This document shows, piece by piece, positions 25,490 to 34,950 of a stretch of DNA of 64,000 bases. Each line of letters begins with the position of its first letter. Position 1 is the first letter of the stretch. The notes beneath the pieces are model-generated. The model did no database searches. It had not been told where the DNA came from and was given only the letters and a program-made list of their open reading frames with translations. Both the position numbers and the translations under genes were made by a program. The stretch is from Bacteroidota bacterium (GTDB taxonomy: Bacteria; Bacteroidota; Bacteroidia; Cytophagales; Cyclobacteriaceae), in NCBI GenBank assembly GCA_018266435.1, contig JAFEAL010000005.1, positions 725,935 to 789,934 of the forward strand, given 5' to 3'.

Positions 25490-26575
25490 ATGATAAAATC
25501 AGACTGGTTTCTGCTAGAACTTTTTGCATACTCAAAAACAATTGTGCTGATCACAGATGATCAGTTCAACATTCGCTATTCTTCAACTACCTCAGAGTCA
25601 ATTTTGGGCTACCCATCGGTAGGAATTTTAGGTAAAAATATATTTGATTTTGTTCCGCCTGCCAACCGAAAAACATGGAGAAACTCACTGCTGAAAGCAG
25701 GTAGTAATAAAAATGCCAGTATAGAGATTGACTCAAATCTTGGCAAAAAAATTTCTTTTAATGTTTCAGTGACCAATAAAATTGGCGATGAAGAAATTCA
25801 GGGGCTGGTGATCTTGCTACACGATGTAACCGATCAGAAACAGAAATACTCAGAACTTAAAAAGAAAAACGACCACCTGGAGCAATTTATCTACAAAGCC
25901 TTTCATGATTTACGAAGCCCGGTTCACTCGGCCATCGGGTTGTTGGGTTTGCTCAAAAATGCCAACGAAACCGAGCAAAAAAATTACCTGCATAAAGCTG
26001 AAAAAAAATTATTGAAGTTAGAAAACTTGATCAATGATGTGTGCAAGTTTTACCAAGTTGATAAAATGGCAGTTTTGCTTCAGTCGGTAGACATTAAAAA
26101 CCTGATTGATGAAGAAATTGAATTGATAAAAGATATTAACAGACCGGTTTGTTTTCAACTTGACTTTAAAACCTGCGCACCGCTTTTTTCTGATGCATTC
26201 AGGCTAAAGACCATTGTGGGAAACCTGATTTCTAATGCAGTAAAATATTCTGACCTAAAAAAAGAAAAATCACTTATTAAGATTAATACTGAGGTTACTG
26301 AAGACCAACTAATAATTTCTATTGCTGATAACGGAATTGGGATTAGTAAAGACAGCATCGGCCAAATTTTTAACCTGTTTTACCGTGCCACCTCCAGTTC
26401 GTCAGGAAGTGGGCTGGGGCTTTATATTGTAAAAGATACCATCGAAAGGTTAGGGGGCACCATCAATGTAAAATCGCAGGCAGGTGTTGGCACCGAATTC
26501 ATTGTAACATTACCCAACCAGCAAACTCAGGCTGCAGAAGTAAGACCTGTGTCAGATACTGTAATTAGTTGTTGA
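25490..26575 (+). CDS. Cytoplasmic PAS-domain sensor histidine kinase
   Basis: 361 residues with no signal or membrane segment. A PAS domain spans about 12-118 (VLITDDQFNIRYSS, ILGYPSVGILGKNIFDFV, LVILLHDVTDQ). The phosphoacceptor region has FHDLRSPVHSAIG (H139), followed by an HATPase with NLISNAVKYS (N box), IADNGIGIS (G1) and SSGSGLGLYIVK (G2). It ends with a short unstructured tail. No response regulator gene is adjacent. Its position after two YfiR-like genes suggests a functional link, which is inference. Confidence 0.92.
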   Translation: MIKSDWFLLELFAYSKTIVLITDDQFNIRYSSTTSESILGYPSVGILGKNIFDFVPPANRKTWRNSLLKAGSNKNASIEIDSNLGKKISFNVSVTNKIGDEEIQGLVILLHDVTDQKQKYSELKKKNDHLEQFIYKAFHDLRSPVHSAIGLLGLLKNANETEQKNYLHKAEKKLLKLENLINDVCKFYQVDKMAVLLQSVDIKNLIDEEIELIKDINRPVCFQLDFKTCAPLFSDAFRLKTIVGNLISNAVKYSDLKKEKSLIKINTEVTEDQLIISIADNGIGISKDSIGQIFNLFYRATSSSSGSGLGLYIVKDTIERLGGTINVKSQAGVGTEFIVTLPNQQTQAAEVRPVSDTVISC

Positions 26576-26632
26576 GCAGAATGCGTTTTTTTCGCTGCTA
26601 AATTTTTACGCCAGAGAGTTTTTAATCATCGG

Positions 26633-27862
26633 TTAAAGTCTTGCTTGGATACCCACTGACCGCACATCATCCCAAAAAGCCGGATAGGATTTGTTCACTA
26701 CATCAGGTGATTGAATTGTTATGTCTGTTAGTGTTGCCCACGGAGCAAAGCCCATAGCCATGCGGTGGTCGTGGTAGGTTTCAACCGGTGAATTTAAACT
26801 TGAGATTTTGCCCGGTACTAATTTCCACAGGCCGGGTTGGGGTTCAGTTAACTCTGAACCAATTTTTTTTAATTCATTTTGCAGAGCGGCAATGCGGTCA
26901 GTTTCTTTTATCCGAAGGCTCTCCAATCCAGTAAAGTTGCCCGTAATTCCCTTGGCGGCACAAACCGGAAGAACGGTTTGTGCCAAGTCAGGACAATGGG
27001 TAAAATTCCACTCCAGATGACCGGCATTTTTTATTTTAATCAGTTCAATAGAATTGCCTCTGAATTTTCCGTGTACACCTATTTTTTCCATCAGTTCAAC
27101 GATCACCCGATCGCCTTGCAGTGATTTTTCTGTAACATTTGGCAGAACGATTTGAGCTTCGGTAGCCAAGGCAACAAAGGCAAACCAATAGCTGGCAGCT
27201 GACCAGTCAGCTTCTACAATCAGGCTGGCTGTCTTATAACTAATGGGCTTGATGGAAATATGTTGTTTTTTTAAATCAAGAGTTACGTCAGCACCAAATT
27301 CCCTCATCAGTGCGGCAGTCATTTCAATATAGGGAATACTCGCCAGATGGCCGGTAAGTTTGATTGTTAAGCCTTTGGGCAGGGTAGGTGCTACCATCAT
27401 CAAAGCTGAGATATATTGGCTGCTTACATGGCCTGGCATTTCAATCAGGTATTCTTTTTGAATGGAAAAACCTTTTATTTCGATGGGGGGGTAACCTGAT
27501 ATGGCCTGGTATTCAATGATGGCTCCTATTTTTCGCAAGGCTTCTACCAGCAAGCCTATGGGGCGCTGCTTCATGCGATCAGTGCCGGTCAAGATCTTTT
27601 GTTGGTTGGTAATAGCAAAGTAGGCTGTAAGAAAACGCATGGTAGTGCCTGCATCCATCACATCAATAGTTTTTTCAGGGCTGTTCACCAGGGCCTGCAT
27701 CAACTTTGTATCACGAGCGGCCGATAAGTTGCGAACTATTGATCGGTTGCCAGTCAAAGCATTGATAAGCAGTGCCCTGTTGCTGATGCTCTTAGAGGAT
27801 GGCAACCCATGAGGCGCACCTTTCAGAGTAGGGCTATGTGTTAATATGACGGATGAATCCAC
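26633..27862 (-). CDS. aroA: 3-phosphoshikimate 1-carboxyvinyltransferase (EPSP synthase)
   Basis: A 409-residue cytoplasmic shikimate-pathway enzyme that joins PEP to shikimate-3-phosphate. Recognised by LPSSKSISNRALLINALTG (substrate Lys, Ser, Arg), DAGTTMRFLTAYFA, MPGHVSSQYISALMM and ESLRIKETDRI, with a final YHDHRMAMGFAP. The LPSSKSISNR and AGTTMRF forms place it with the Bacteroidota group. aroB follows downstream on the same strand after a small opposite-strand gene has intervened. Confidence 0.95.
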   Translation of the reverse strand: MDSSVILTHSPTLKGAPHGLPSSKSISNRALLINALTGNRSIVRNLSAARDTKLMQALVNSPEKTIDVMDAGTTMRFLTAYFAITNQQKILTGTDRMKQRPIGLLVEALRKIGAIIEYQAISGYPPIEIKGFSIQKEYLIEMPGHVSSQYISALMMVAPTLPKGLTIKLTGHLASIPYIEMTAALMREFGADVTLDLKKQHISIKPISYKTASLIVEADWSAASYWFAFVALATEAQIVLPNVTEKSLQGDRVIVELMEKIGVHGKFRGNSIELIKIKNAGHLEWNFTHCPDLAQTVLPVCAAKGITGNFTGLESLRIKETDRIAALQNELKKIGSELTEPQPGLWKLVPGKISSLNSPVETYHDHRMAMGFAPWATLTDITIQSPDVVNKSYPAFWDDVRSVGIQARL

Positions 27863-27949
27863 GACAAAAAATTTTTTCGAAAATAATTTTTTTGAACTGT
27901 TTTTTCGGTAACATGAAACTATTTATTTTGAAATCAAGTTGAAGCAGGT

Positions 27950-28135
27950 ATGAACACAAACAAAAAAATAGCGATTGGATTAGGCTTGGCCGGAGGGGCC
28001 TTACTGGCTGCTTGGTTACTGACGGGAGACCGTAAAAAGAAAACCAAAGAATTTGTAGCCAAAGGTGCCGACCGGATTAAAAAAGCCCTGACCAACAAGG
28101 TAGAATCTGAAGACCAAGACGTGAACTACGTTTAG
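27950..28135 (+). CDS. Small membrane-anchored protein, YtxH-like
   Basis: 61 residues: a glycine-rich hydrophobic helix (IAIGLGLAGGALLAAWLL, about 7-24), then a Lys-rich segment (RKKKTKEFVAKGADRIKKAL) and an acidic tail. This layout matches YtxH-like stress-associated small proteins of Bacteroidota. Its TAG overlaps the aroB stop (TAA on the other strand) by a few bases. Divergent from aroA. Confidence 0.65.
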   Translation: MNTNKKIAIGLGLAGGALLAAWLLTGDRKKKTKEFVAKGADRIKKALTNKVESEDQDVNYV

Positions 28136-29154
28136 AGAGACTGGTAATAATTAAATGATTCCAATATCTCTTCGCGGCTGACTTTCACATCCCATTGGGC
28201 TTTGCCAATTCCATCGGGTAAGGCCAAGCGTATTTCATGTCCGCGGTTTTTCTTGTCCTGAAGCATGCGTTCAATAATCTCGCCAGCATCCCAGTGATCT
28301 GTCACTTTTTGAAAAATCGAGAGAATAAAAACTGAAATTTCCTTGAGTTCATCTGAAGAAATCATTTTTTTATGATGTGCAAGGTATGATTCCATGATCA
28401 TGCCTTGGGCTATGGCCTCACCATGAAAGAGGCGGTTTTCTTTGCTTAAGAAAAAGCTTTCCAAAGCATGGCCAACGGTATGACCAAAGTTGAGAATTTT
28501 ACGAAGCCCGGTTTCTTTCGGGTCTTTTTCGGTTACTGATTTTTTAAATTCTACAGAGTGCTTCACCAATGTTTCCCAATCTTGTTCGAGGAGTTTTTTG
28601 GTCTTTATTTTTTGCCACATTGCTTTATCGCTGATCAGGCAATGCTTAATTATTTCGGCAAACCCACTGCGCAGTTCGCGTTCAGGCAGGGTTTTTAAAA
28701 ACGGCACATGTATGAGGGTGGCTCTGGGGCTGCAGAAAATGCCAATGTGGTTTTTGAAGTTCATAAAATCAACGCCCAGTTTGCCGCCTATGCTGGCATC
28801 TACCTGAGACAGAAGGGTAGTGGGCACCAGAATAAAATCAATTCCCCGCTTAAAGGTAGCCGCACAAAATCCACCCATATCGCCCAACACACCACCGCCC
28901 AACACAACCACGAGCGAGTGTCGGTCAAAATTCAATGTGGTCAGCTTTTGCCAGATAAACTCACAGGTAGAAATGGTTTTGTGTTCTTCTCCGGCCGGCA
29001 CTGTGATCAAGTCGTGCGCGGGCAATATCTTTTTAATAAGCGGGTAGCAGTACAGCGTGGTGTGTGAATCAGCGAGTACGGCAATTTGAGTATAGCCCGT
29101 GAGGCTGCTCAGTACAGGGGGGAGTTCAAAGGCTACAGGCGAAAGTGCGTTCAT
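28132..29154 (-). CDS. aroB: 3-dehydroquinate synthase
   Basis: 340 residues from the chosen Met (MNALSPVAFEL); a start at 29181 would add nine residues of doubtful value. It converts DAHP to 3-dehydroquinate using NAD and zinc. Family marks are VLGGGVLGDMGGFCAATFKRGIDFILVPTTLLSQVDASIGGK (NAD site and conserved Lys), FAEIIKH, and the zinc-binding NFGHTVGHALES and FHGEAIAQGM. Ends by overlapping the small + strand gene. Confidence 0.94.
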   Translation of the reverse strand: MNALSPVAFELPPVLSSLTGYTQIAVLADSHTTLYCYPLIKKILPAHDLITVPAGEEHKTISTCEFIWQKLTTLNFDRHSLVVVLGGGVLGDMGGFCAATFKRGIDFILVPTTLLSQVDASIGGKLGVDFMNFKNHIGIFCSPRATLIHVPFLKTLPERELRSGFAEIIKHCLISDKAMWQKIKTKKLLEQDWETLVKHSVEFKKSVTEKDPKETGLRKILNFGHTVGHALESFFLSKENRLFHGEAIAQGMIMESYLAHHKKMISSDELKEISVFILSIFQKVTDHWDAGEIIERMLQDKKNRGHEIRLALPDGIGKAQWDVKVSREEILESFNYYQSL

Positions 29155-29198
29155 GGCCAAATATACATTACTAATCATCACGAATGATGAACGTTAAG

Positions 29199-29206
29199 TA
29201 TATTTG
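29199..29206 (+). promoter_or_regulatory. Bacteroidota -7 promoter element (TATATTTG)
   Basis: Exact TAnnTTTG, 21 nt before the proline dehydrogenase ATG at 29228 in the divergent region shared with aroB. Confidence 0.45.
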
Positions 29207-29227
29207 CCGGTCTAAAAAAAATGACCG

Positions 29228-30403
29228 ATGACGGAAATCCAATTCAACGATACTGAGGTTGCCTTTTCATATAAAACTGATGGCCAACTGAAAAAAGCTA
29301 ATTTTGTTTTTACGTTAGTCAACAACCCCACGATATCGGCCATGGCCATAGGCTTGGTCAAAGCCAGTTTAGCACTAAAACTGCCCGTAAAGGGGTTGAT
29401 ACGTACCACGGTTTTTGAACATTTTTGCGGTGGAGAAACCATTGAAGCAAGTGAAAAAACCATACAACTGCTCTACAAACACCAGGTAGGCACCATACTT
29501 GATTTTGCTGTAGAGGGTGAAGAAAGCGAATCGGTATTTGATGCCACCACCCGCGAGATTATCCGCACCATTGAAAAAGCCAAAAATAATCCGGCCATCC
29601 CGTTCAGCGTATTTAAGGTAACCGGTGTAGCTGCATTTGGTTTGTTAGAAAAAATACAAGCTAACGCAAAACTGACGGAAGAAGAAACCATTGCCTGGAG
29701 CCACACTCAAAAAAGAGTGGACGAAATTTGCAAAAGTGCATTTGAAAATAACGTACGCTTGTTAATCGATGCCGAAGACAGTTGGATTCAAAACCCGATT
29801 GATGAGATGGTGTACGCGATGATGAAAAAATACAATAAAGAAAGAGCCATTGTATTCAATACTTACCAGATGTACCGGGCTGATATGCTGGAGAATCTGA
29901 AAAAAGCAATTCAAGAGGCTCAACAGCATAATTATTTCTTTGGAGCCAAACTGGTGCGCGGTGCATACATGGAAAAAGAAGCGGCTCGCGCGGCTGAAAT
30001 GAATTACCCCAACCCTATTCATCACTCAAAGGAAGCTACCGATCAGGCGTTTAATGAGGGCCTTGCTTTTTGTCTTGAAAATATCAACCGTGTCTCTTTT
30101 ATGTGTGGGTCACACAATGAGTACAGCAACCAGTACCTGGCTACACTCATGGAACAAAAAAAAATTTCAAGCAACGACCCGCGTGTTTGGTCAGCTCAGT
30201 TAAAGGGTATGAGCGATCATATCTCTTTTAACATGGCCAAAGCCGGATACAATGTGGCTAAGTACGTTCCCTATGGGCCGGTCGAAACCGTTATGCCCTA
30301 TTTGTTGCGCAGGGCCGCAGAGAATACATCCGTAGCCGGGCAAAGCAGCCGTGAGTTGATGCTCATTCGAAAAGAACTGAAGCGCAGAAAAAATGGTAAG
30401 TGA
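29228..30403 (+). CDS. Proline dehydrogenase
   Basis: 391 residues, stand-alone FAD-dependent proline dehydrogenase that oxidises proline to pyrroline-5-carboxylate and feeds electrons to the quinone pool. Signature elements are IVFNTYQMYRADML, KLVRGAYMEKEAARA, FMCGSHNEYSNQYLA, AQLKGMSDHISFNMA and the C-terminal YVPYGPVETVMPYLLRRAAENTS (substrate-binding RR pair). It lacks the P5C dehydrogenase domain of PutA; that enzyme must be encoded elsewhere. lysS follows 33 nt later. Confidence 0.93.
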   Translation: MTEIQFNDTEVAFSYKTDGQLKKANFVFTLVNNPTISAMAIGLVKASLALKLPVKGLIRTTVFEHFCGGETIEASEKTIQLLYKHQVGTILDFAVEGEESESVFDATTREIIRTIEKAKNNPAIPFSVFKVTGVAAFGLLEKIQANAKLTEEETIAWSHTQKRVDEICKSAFENNVRLLIDAEDSWIQNPIDEMVYAMMKKYNKERAIVFNTYQMYRADMLENLKKAIQEAQQHNYFFGAKLVRGAYMEKEAARAAEMNYPNPIHHSKEATDQAFNEGLAFCLENINRVSFMCGSHNEYSNQYLATLMEQKKISSNDPRVWSAQLKGMSDHISFNMAKAGYNVAKYVPYGPVETVMPYLLRRAAENTSVAGQSSRELMLIRKELKRRKNGK

Positions 30404-30436
30404 TTTATTTTTTAGAACCATCCAAATTATAGTTAC

Positions 30437-32161
30437 ATGTTAAGCGAACAAGAAACCATTCGCAGGCAAAGTTTAGACGAGTTGACCCAGCTCGGCATTA
30501 ATCCTTACCCGGCTCAGTTATTTGAAGTGAATATAACAGCCGAAAATTTTCATAAAGATTATTCTTTGCTCGAAGGCAAAGATTTATCCATTGCCGGGCG
30601 CATCATGACACGCAGGGTAATGGGCAACGCTTCGTTTGCCGAATTGCAGGATGAAACCGGCCGCGTGCAAGTTTATTTCAGACGCGATGATCTCTGCCCG
30701 GCAGAAGACAAAACGTTGTACAATACTGTTTTTAAAAAACTGCTTGATATAGGTGATATCATAGGAGTGAAAGGCTTTGCCTTCACCACACAATCCGGTG
30801 AAAAATCCATTCACGCCAAAAGTTTTGTGGTACTATCTAAATCATTGCGGCCATTGCCGATTGTAAAAGAAACGAAAGACGAGCAAGGCAACACGCACCA
30901 GCACGATGCTTTTACCGATCCTGAGCAACGCTACCGCATGCGCTACGTTGATCTGGTCGTGAATCCACACGTGCGTGAGGCTTTTGTTAAGCGCACCAAG
31001 CTGGTCAACTCCATGCGCGAGTACCTCAACCGGCAAGGTTATTTAGAGGTAGAGACTCCCATTCTTCAACCGTTGTATGGAGGTGCGGCCGCCAAGCCAT
31101 TCAAAACTCATCACAACACGTTGGACATGACGCTTTACTTGCGCATCGCCAACGAACTTTACCTGAAGCGCTTGATTGTGGGCGGATTCAATGGTGTGTA
31201 CGAATTTTCCAAGGACTTTCGCAACGAAGGTATGTCACGTTTTCACAACCCCGAGTTTACACAGGTAGAATTATATGTGGCGTACAAGGATTATCAGTGG
31301 ATGATGAATTTAGTGGAAGAAATGATTGAAAAAGTAGCCATAGATCTGCACGGATCAACTCAGGTGAAAGTAGGAGAGAACATCATAGACTTCAAACGTC
31401 CGTGGAAACGGATGAGTATGTATGAAGCCATTCAGCATTTTACCGGCATTGATATTTCTGAAAAGAATGAGCAACAACTCCGCGACACGTGCCGTCAACT
31501 TCATGTACCGATGGATGAAACCATGGGTAAAGGAAAATTGATTGACCAAATTTTTGGCGAGAAGTGCGAACCAAATTTGATCCAGCCCACATTCATTACT
31601 GATTACCCGCTCGAGATGTCGCCACTGGCTAAGAAGCACCGCAGCAAGCCCGGACTGGTAGAACGTTTTGAAGCGATTTGTAACCGCAAGGAAATGTGCA
31701 ACGCATTTTCTGAGTTGAATGACCCGATTGACCAACGCAAACGGTTTGAAGAACAACTGGAACTGGGCAAACGCGGAGACGAAGAAGCCATGACGTTAGA
31801 TGAAGATTTTCTGCGGGCACTGGAATACGGCATGCCGCCCACTGCCGGGTTGGGTATTGGAATTGACCGGCTGAGTATGATCATGACCAACTCACCGTCC
31901 ATTCAAGATGTGATATTTTTTCCGCAGATGAAGTCAGAGAAAAAAGCAGACCATGATCCGGTAAAAGAATTTGGCGACTTAGGTATACGTGCTGAGTTGT
32001 TTCCAATTCTCGAAAAACTGGGTATTCGCTCGACTGAGCAGTTGAAAGGAATAAAACCGTCCAAGCTTTTCAACGACATTCCGGGTATGCGGAAAAAACT
32101 GAAACTGGATACTGTTCAAAACCCCACCCTTCAGGAAATTGAAAACTGGATGAAAGCTTAA
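30437..32161 (+). CDS. lysS: Lysine--tRNA ligase (class II)
   Basis: 574 residues. An OB-fold anticodon-binding domain ([28 protein letters not shown]) precedes the class II catalytic core with [35 protein letters not shown] (motif 2) and [16 protein letters not shown] (motif 3). About 70 residues follow motif 3, ending in a helix-hairpin-helix-like [28 protein letters not shown]. That makes it longer than the ~500-residue E. coli form; such tails are common in Bacteroidota. Confidence 0.95.
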   Translation: MLSEQETIRRQSLDELTQLGINPYPAQLFEVNITAENFHKDYSLLEGKDLSIAGRIMTRRVMGNASFAELQDETGRVQVYFRRDDLCPAEDKTLYNTVFKKLLDIGDIIGVKGFAFTTQSGEKSIHAKSFVVLSKSLRPLPIVKETKDEQGNTHQHDAFTDPEQRYRMRYVDLVVNPHVREAFVKRTKLVNSMREYLNRQGYLEVETPILQPLYGGAAAKPFKTHHNTLDMTLYLRIANELYLKRLIVGGFNGVYEFSKDFRNEGMSRFHNPEFTQVELYVAYKDYQWMMNLVEEMIEKVAIDLHGSTQVKVGENIIDFKRPWKRMSMYEAIQHFTGIDISEKNEQQLRDTCRQLHVPMDETMGKGKLIDQIFGEKCEPNLIQPTFITDYPLEMSPLAKKHRSKPGLVERFEAICNRKEMCNAFSELNDPIDQRKRFEEQLELGKRGDEEAMTLDEDFLRALEYGMPPTAGLGIGIDRLSMIMTNSPSIQDVIFFPQMKSEKKADHDPVKEFGDLGIRAELFPILEKLGIRSTEQLKGIKPSKLFNDIPGMRKKLKLDTVQNPTLQEIENWMKA

Positions 32162-32168
32162 GGCTTGG

Positions 32169-34892
32169 TCAATATCCCAACCACGAGTCGCTGAAGCTGC
32201 GCGTGCGGTTCAGCTTCAGGTCTTTTAGTAACGATGACTTGATGCCTATATTAAAGGTGTACGATTGAAATTTTCCGAAAGGGGTCCAGTTTACCGACAT
32301 CTGCCAGCAGTGCAAGTCGCGGTTGAGGCTGATGTTGGTTTGAGTAAATTGATTTCCCACAAAGTCGTACCCTGAGTTGTAAGTAATTTTCCACTTAGTG
32401 CTTAAACTAAAATCTCCGGAAAAGCGCAGCGCCTGTGTAATAGTGGGTGAAGAATTGGGATTGGAGTTGCTGTATCCCAGGTTATAACTTAGTCGCACGT
32501 TCCATGGAATAGTAAAATCAACATACGTGTCGGGATGTTGCAATAAATAATCTTTGTCTGCTTGAGAAGCATTGGATTTGGAAATTTTGTCGCGGGTTTC
32601 GTTGTCTTTTTTCTGCCCTTTTGAATTGAGGTTGGTGCTAAAAGCAAGTGTTGCCGTAGTAATTCGACCCAAGCCTCCGGCCTGCCAGGCGTACTGATTT
32701 ACCCGGATAATGGTGTAGGTAGGCTGATCTAATGCATTTACTCCGTTTCTGAATTTTTTGTATTGATAAGGGTCTAACGATCCGCTCAGGTTAATATTGA
32801 TTTTATTATTCATCACGTTGGTGTTGGCGCTGATACCGAAGGGCGAAAGCTTCATGGAGTCGGCCAGAAAATTGTAGCTTGAGGAGATGGATAAATTATT
32901 CAGCAGCGATACCTTACGGTCAACCGTGTCTTTCTCGTTTCGTACTTTCATTTCCACGGCATTACCGATACCGAATGTCATCGATTCATTTTTTCCGGTA
33001 GGGGCCGTTCCATAAGTATACCCCTCATGAATGGAGTGAAGGGCGATATAAGGCCGGCCATTGGCATCAGTCAAACCCAACCGCTGGTAGTACCCATACT
33101 TGGGATCTGAGAAATCAGGCGCATAGCTGAATCCAATGCTTGGGTTCATGACGTGGCGAATGGCCCGGATGCGTGCATTTTTATTTTTGGCCAGGTACAT
33201 TCCATAGATACGGGTGTTTACACTGAACGAAAGGTTGTAAAATGATTCGCGGCTGAATTGATGAATGGTATCAATTTTAACAGCCTGTGAGCCGAGGGAA
33301 AGTGGTGCTGTGGGTGCTGTGCCCCACACAAGCCGGCTGAAATACCAAAGTTCATTGTAGTTGAGTTGGGCAGTACCTGTGAGAAATTTCAATACTTTAA
33401 ACGAAGTCTGAAGAGGCAGCACATGTTTTATTCCCTGGTTTCCGTTTTTAATGTAGGTATTGAGTGTTTGAAGGTTGAATACACCAATACTGTCGGTCGT
33501 AGTTCCGTTGGTTTTTTTAATCAAGCCCAAATCATTGTTGATCTGGTTCACTCCGTTCATCGTGTATTTGAACTGAAAATTTTGGAGAATTCGCGACTGT
33601 GATTTTTTGAAGGGATATATGTTGTTTACGTTGAAACTCACATCGGGAAGCGAGAGGTCCAGCCTGCGTGATTTAAAGTCTTGATTGTGTCTCAGGTTAA
33701 AGCCAAGGGCAAAGGGTGTGCCCGGAAATGATTTGGAAATGGAAACGTTTGAACTGGCCTTTTGCTGCGAATTGCTGTTCATCATGGCCGTGGTGTTGGT
33801 CGGGCCTATGCCGTAGTAATTGTTGGCATTGTTGCTGTTGGTAGCCAGGTTTACCGATGAGGTAAATCTGAATGAGCCCTTTGTCTTGGGTGCATGGCTC
33901 CACTGCAAACTGAAATCCTTTTGCACATTGGGGCTTTCAATCTGCTGAGTATAAACGTTGTTATTGTATGAAAAATTGAGTGTGCCACTATAACGGTACC
34001 GGCTGATGTAGTTGGTATTGATGTACAAACCGGTTGAGCCCTTAGAATAAAGATCGGCCGTGAGACTTAATTTAATATAGTCGTTGATATCAAAATAATA
34101 TCCACCCCGTTTTAAGAAAAATCCCCTGATCTGCTCTTCGCCATAGACTGGCACGATAATGCCTGAAGCACTTTTCCGTTGCGAAGGAAAAATACCGAAA
34201 GCAAACCCCAACGGAGTAGGCACATGGTTGAACTCCATGTAAAAAGGCCCGGAAACAATTTTATCTCCGGGAATAGCCTTTGCTTTGGTTGAAATAATTC
34301 GGAAGTGCGGGTCGGCCAAGTCGCAGGTGGTGTACGCATTTCCCCGTGTCAGTAAATCGTTTTTAGAGTTTTTGTAAACCGACTCGCCATGCATAAACCC
34401 TTCGCCCTGCTTGGTCACCACTTCGGTAATTTTTGCTTTCTTGGTTTTGAAATTATAAATCATGCCGCGAGTTTCATACGTTTCTTGCCCATCCTTAAAA
34501 ATTGGGAAGCCGATCATTCTTCCCGTTGAGTCGGGCACACCGTTAGCCGTGATGATTGATTTGTCATAGTCGATGGTAATCAATTCGGCATCCATATTCA
34601 TTTGCCCATAGGTAACCTTAGCATTACCGTATAAGTGAATGATTTTTTTACCCATTTCAGAGATAATCGAGTCCTCGGCCGAATACACAATGGTATTTTC
34701 AATATCCCCTTTTTGCGTGGTTTTAGTCGTATCTTTTTTTACTTTGGCTGTATCGCGCAAAGCCGATTTTGAAGAAAAAGAGTCGCTATTAGTTGGTTGC
34801 GTACCGGGTTTTGGGGTGGGTTTTTTCTGCGAATAACCCTCAATACTAAACATCATGGCGGCAATGAAGAGAAGAACAGCGCGAAACACCAT
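32169..34892 (-). CDS. lptD: LPS-assembly outer-membrane protein LptD
   Basis: 907 residues from the chosen Met at 34892, which begins a clear signal peptide (MVFRAVLLFIAAMMFSIEGYSQ); an open frame back to 35129 runs across the divergent amidase gene and is unlikely. An OstA-like N-terminal beta-jellyroll (SIISEMGKKIIHLYGNAKVTYGQMNMDAELITIDYDKSIITANGV) and the large C-terminal barrel identify it. It inserts lipopolysaccharide into the outer leaflet. It converges with lysS, with 7 nt between stops. Confidence 0.85.
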   Translation of the reverse strand: MVFRAVLLFIAAMMFSIEGYSQKKPTPKPGTQPTNSDSFSSKSALRDTAKVKKDTTKTTQKGDIENTIVYSAEDSIISEMGKKIIHLYGNAKVTYGQMNMDAELITIDYDKSIITANGVPDSTGRMIGFPIFKDGQETYETRGMIYNFKTKKAKITEVVTKQGEGFMHGESVYKNSKNDLLTRGNAYTTCDLADPHFRIISTKAKAIPGDKIVSGPFYMEFNHVPTPLGFAFGIFPSQRKSASGIIVPVYGEEQIRGFFLKRGGYYFDINDYIKLSLTADLYSKGSTGLYINTNYISRYRYSGTLNFSYNNNVYTQQIESPNVQKDFSLQWSHAPKTKGSFRFTSSVNLATNSNNANNYYGIGPTNTTAMMNSNSQQKASSNVSISKSFPGTPFALGFNLRHNQDFKSRRLDLSLPDVSFNVNNIYPFKKSQSRILQNFQFKYTMNGVNQINNDLGLIKKTNGTTTDSIGVFNLQTLNTYIKNGNQGIKHVLPLQTSFKVLKFLTGTAQLNYNELWYFSRLVWGTAPTAPLSLGSQAVKIDTIHQFSRESFYNLSFSVNTRIYGMYLAKNKNARIRAIRHVMNPSIGFSYAPDFSDPKYGYYQRLGLTDANGRPYIALHSIHEGYTYGTAPTGKNESMTFGIGNAVEMKVRNEKDTVDRKVSLLNNLSISSSYNFLADSMKLSPFGISANTNVMNNKININLSGSLDPYQYKKFRNGVNALDQPTYTIIRVNQYAWQAGGLGRITTATLAFSTNLNSKGQKKDNETRDKISKSNASQADKDYLLQHPDTYVDFTIPWNVRLSYNLGYSNSNPNSSPTITQALRFSGDFSLSTKWKITYNSGYDFVGNQFTQTNISLNRDLHCWQMSVNWTPFGKFQSYTFNIGIKSSLLKDLKLNRTRSFSDSWLGY

Positions 34893-34931
34893 GCCTTTGC
34901 TTAGAGTCTGAATTGTCGAGTATTTATCATT

Positions 34932-34948
34932 TTGTGAAAAATTCACAA
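34932..34948. promoter_or_regulatory. Inverted repeat between lptD and the amidase gene
   Basis: TTGTGAA, 3 nt, TTCACAA. It lies 40 nt before the lptD start and 2 nt before the putative TTG start of the amidase, so it could be an operator for both or a short hairpin in the amidase leader. Confidence 0.35.
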
Positions 34949-34950
34949 CT

